Shown here piece after piece: positions 63,618-64,000 of a stretch of DNA of 64,000 nucleotides. The position numbers and the translations under genes were made by a program. The DNA comes from CAISIP01 sp038326025 (GTDB taxonomy: Bacteria > Pseudomonadota > Gammaproteobacteria > Burkholderiales > Burkholderiaceae_C). The DNA lies in NCBI GenBank assembly GCA_038326025.1, contig JBBQJP010000003.1:67462-131461 (forward strand). Direction: 5' to 3'. The notes below the pieces were generated by a model that ran no database searches, was not told the origin of the DNA, and was given only the letters and a program-made list of their open reading frames with translations. Each line of letters starts with the position of its first letter. Within the stretch, counting starts at the first letter, position 1.

Positions 63618-63645
63618 TTGACGTGGGATTATTTCCCACCATAAT
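63618..63645 (+). promoter_or_regulatory. Sigma70-type promoter of the secreted repeat protein
   Basis: TTGACG (63618-63623) and CATAAT (63640-63645), both one mismatch from consensus, are separated by 16 bp. Operator site B occupies almost exactly the spacer, so a bound protein would block RNA polymerase. The start codon is 62 bp downstream. Confidence 0.75.
63623..63639 (-). promoter_or_regulatory. Operator-like site B (inverted orientation)
   Basis: On the minus strand this reads GTGGGAAATAATCCCAC, one base from site A. It sits between the -35 and -10 boxes of the divergent gene. Confidence 0.8.
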
Positions 63646-63655
63646 GCAATTGCGT

Positions 63656-63672
63656 GTGGGAAATATTCACAC
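63656..63672 (+). promoter_or_regulatory. Operator-like site C (GTGGGAAATATTCACAC)
   Basis: Third copy, in the likely 5' UTR of the repeat-protein gene, with start-to-start spacing of 29 bp (A to B) and 33 bp (B to C). Confidence 0.8.
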
Positions 63673-63706
63673 GTAATTTCAATACTTCACCTTCAAGGAG
63701 CAAACC

Positions 63707-64000
63707 ATGTTCAACGGCAAAAAATCCTCCCTTTCCCTGTTGCTAGCCATCGCTGCAGCCTTCGCCGCCACTCCCGTGCTCGCGGATCGCGACGGCGGTC
63801 ACGGCGGCAGAGGCTCGGACTCGGGCAGTGATGCACGCGGCAGCGATTCCCGTGGCGGCCACGGTGCCGACGATGGTGCCGGTCATGCCCGTGGCGGCCA
63901 CGGTGCCGACGATGGTGCCGGTCATGCCCGTGGCGGCCACGGTGCCGACGATGGTGCCGGTCATGCCCGTGGCGGCCACGGAGCCGACGAAGGTGCCGGT
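63707..64000 (+). CDS. Secreted His/Asp/Gly-rich tandem-repeat protein (cut by window edge)
   Basis: Starts at ATG 63707 behind AAGGAG (63695-63700). Residues 1-26 form a Sec signal peptide (MFNGKKSSLSLLLAIAAAFA, then ATPVLA before DRDGG). The mature part is free of hydrophobic residues and composed almost wholly of Gly, Asp, His, Ala, Arg and Ser. After DRDGGHGGRGSDSGSDARGSDS it becomes a 13-residue tandem repeat, RGGHGADDGAGHA, three exact copies and a fourth diverging, continuing off the edge. The regular His and Asp spacing would suit metal binding, but no function is established. Divergent from DUF6502 and controlled by the promoter at 63618-63645. Confidence 0.85.
   Translation, partial: MFNGKKSSLSLLLAIAAAFAATPVLADRDGGHGGRGSDSGSDARGSDSRGGHGADDGAGHARGGHGADDGAGHARGGHGADDGAGHARGGHGADEGAG
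63851..64000 (+). repeat. 39-bp in-frame tandem repeats
   Basis: Units start at 63851, 63890, 63929 and 63968. The first three are identical at the DNA level; the fourth differs (GGAGCC and GAAGGT in place of GGTGCC and GATGGT) and is cut by the edge. DNA identity between units implies recent expansion. Confidence 0.95.

Noticed and set aside
63851..64000. Tandem repeats at the right end as a possible CRISPR array
   Set aside because: Units are adjacent with no spacers and stay in frame within a protein.

Overview
The window is a dense (about 63% GC) chromosomal segment from a Gram-negative proteobacterium, most likely Burkholderiales and possibly Comamonadaceae-like. The inference rests on gene content and order: ftsK-lolA-rarA, ribF-ileS-lspA, a DUF3422 gene, TctA/TctB, the livHMGF order, phasin and DUF6502/DUF5666 genes, plus outer-membrane lipoprotein (Lol) machinery. 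I found no tRNA, rRNA, insertion sequence, prophage or CRISPR array. No gene-free gap exceeds 300 bp (the largest is about 280 bp at 23213-23491 and holds two terminators). The two edges cut genes.

Layout. 1-3230 (minus): an efflux operon encoding a MacA-like adaptor, a MacB-type ATPase and a separate MacB-type permease; the adaptor carries an unusual duplicated helical insertion. 3417-8401 (plus): small membrane proteins, an alpha/beta hydrolase read in frame into a 2TM domain, a LytS-type kinase, a LytTR response regulator and a DUF924 protein. 8444-12465 (plus): glnS, an EthD-like protein, a phasin with a histone-like tail, nudC. 12546-16064 (minus): livF-livG-livM-livH without a binding protein. 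16302-21396 (minus): rarA, lolA, ftsK and a Crp/Fnr regulator, divergent from trxB, followed by rpmB-rpmG with a structured leader. 23492-26779 (minus): fatty-acid desaturase, RsmB-type rRNA methyltransferase, purN. 26890-30764 (plus): a pair of acyl-CoA dehydrogenases and a membrane class III adenylate cyclase, convergent with an HNH protein. 31510-37703 (plus): ribF, ileS, lspA and a Na/Pi cotransporter. 37737-46138 (mostly minus): quinone oxidoreductase, a broken SH3 gene (plus strand), DUF3422, tctA/tctB, an orphan GspE-type ATPase, a spermidine-synthase-like protein and TatD. 46290-54431 (plus): potD-potA-potB-potC, an anchored trypsin-like protease, then MoxR, DUF58 and VWA proteins. 54496-56416 (minus): lolD and lolC/E. 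56538-61091 (plus): a conserved protein coupled to recJ, then idnO-idnD-like dehydrogenases. 61200-64000: a DUF6502-DUF5666 operon divergent from a secreted His/Asp/Gly repeat protein.

Most of the window is housekeeping. The most promising undescribed unit is at the right end. Three nearly identical 17-bp sites (consensus GTGGGAAATAWTCMCAC) lie in the AT-rich gap between DUF6502 and the repeat protein. The middle site exactly fills the spacer of a good sigma70-type promoter. DUF6502 shows a helix-turn-helix-like segment, so I infer a repressor controlling both its own operon (with a DUF5666 repeat protein) and the divergent secreted repeat protein. Second is the MacA-like adaptor with two CpxP/Spy-like helical modules. 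Others are a rpmB leader with mutually exclusive hairpins, an acyl-CoA dehydrogenase pair in which both partners lack the usual catalytic glutamate motif, and a frameshifted SH3 gene.
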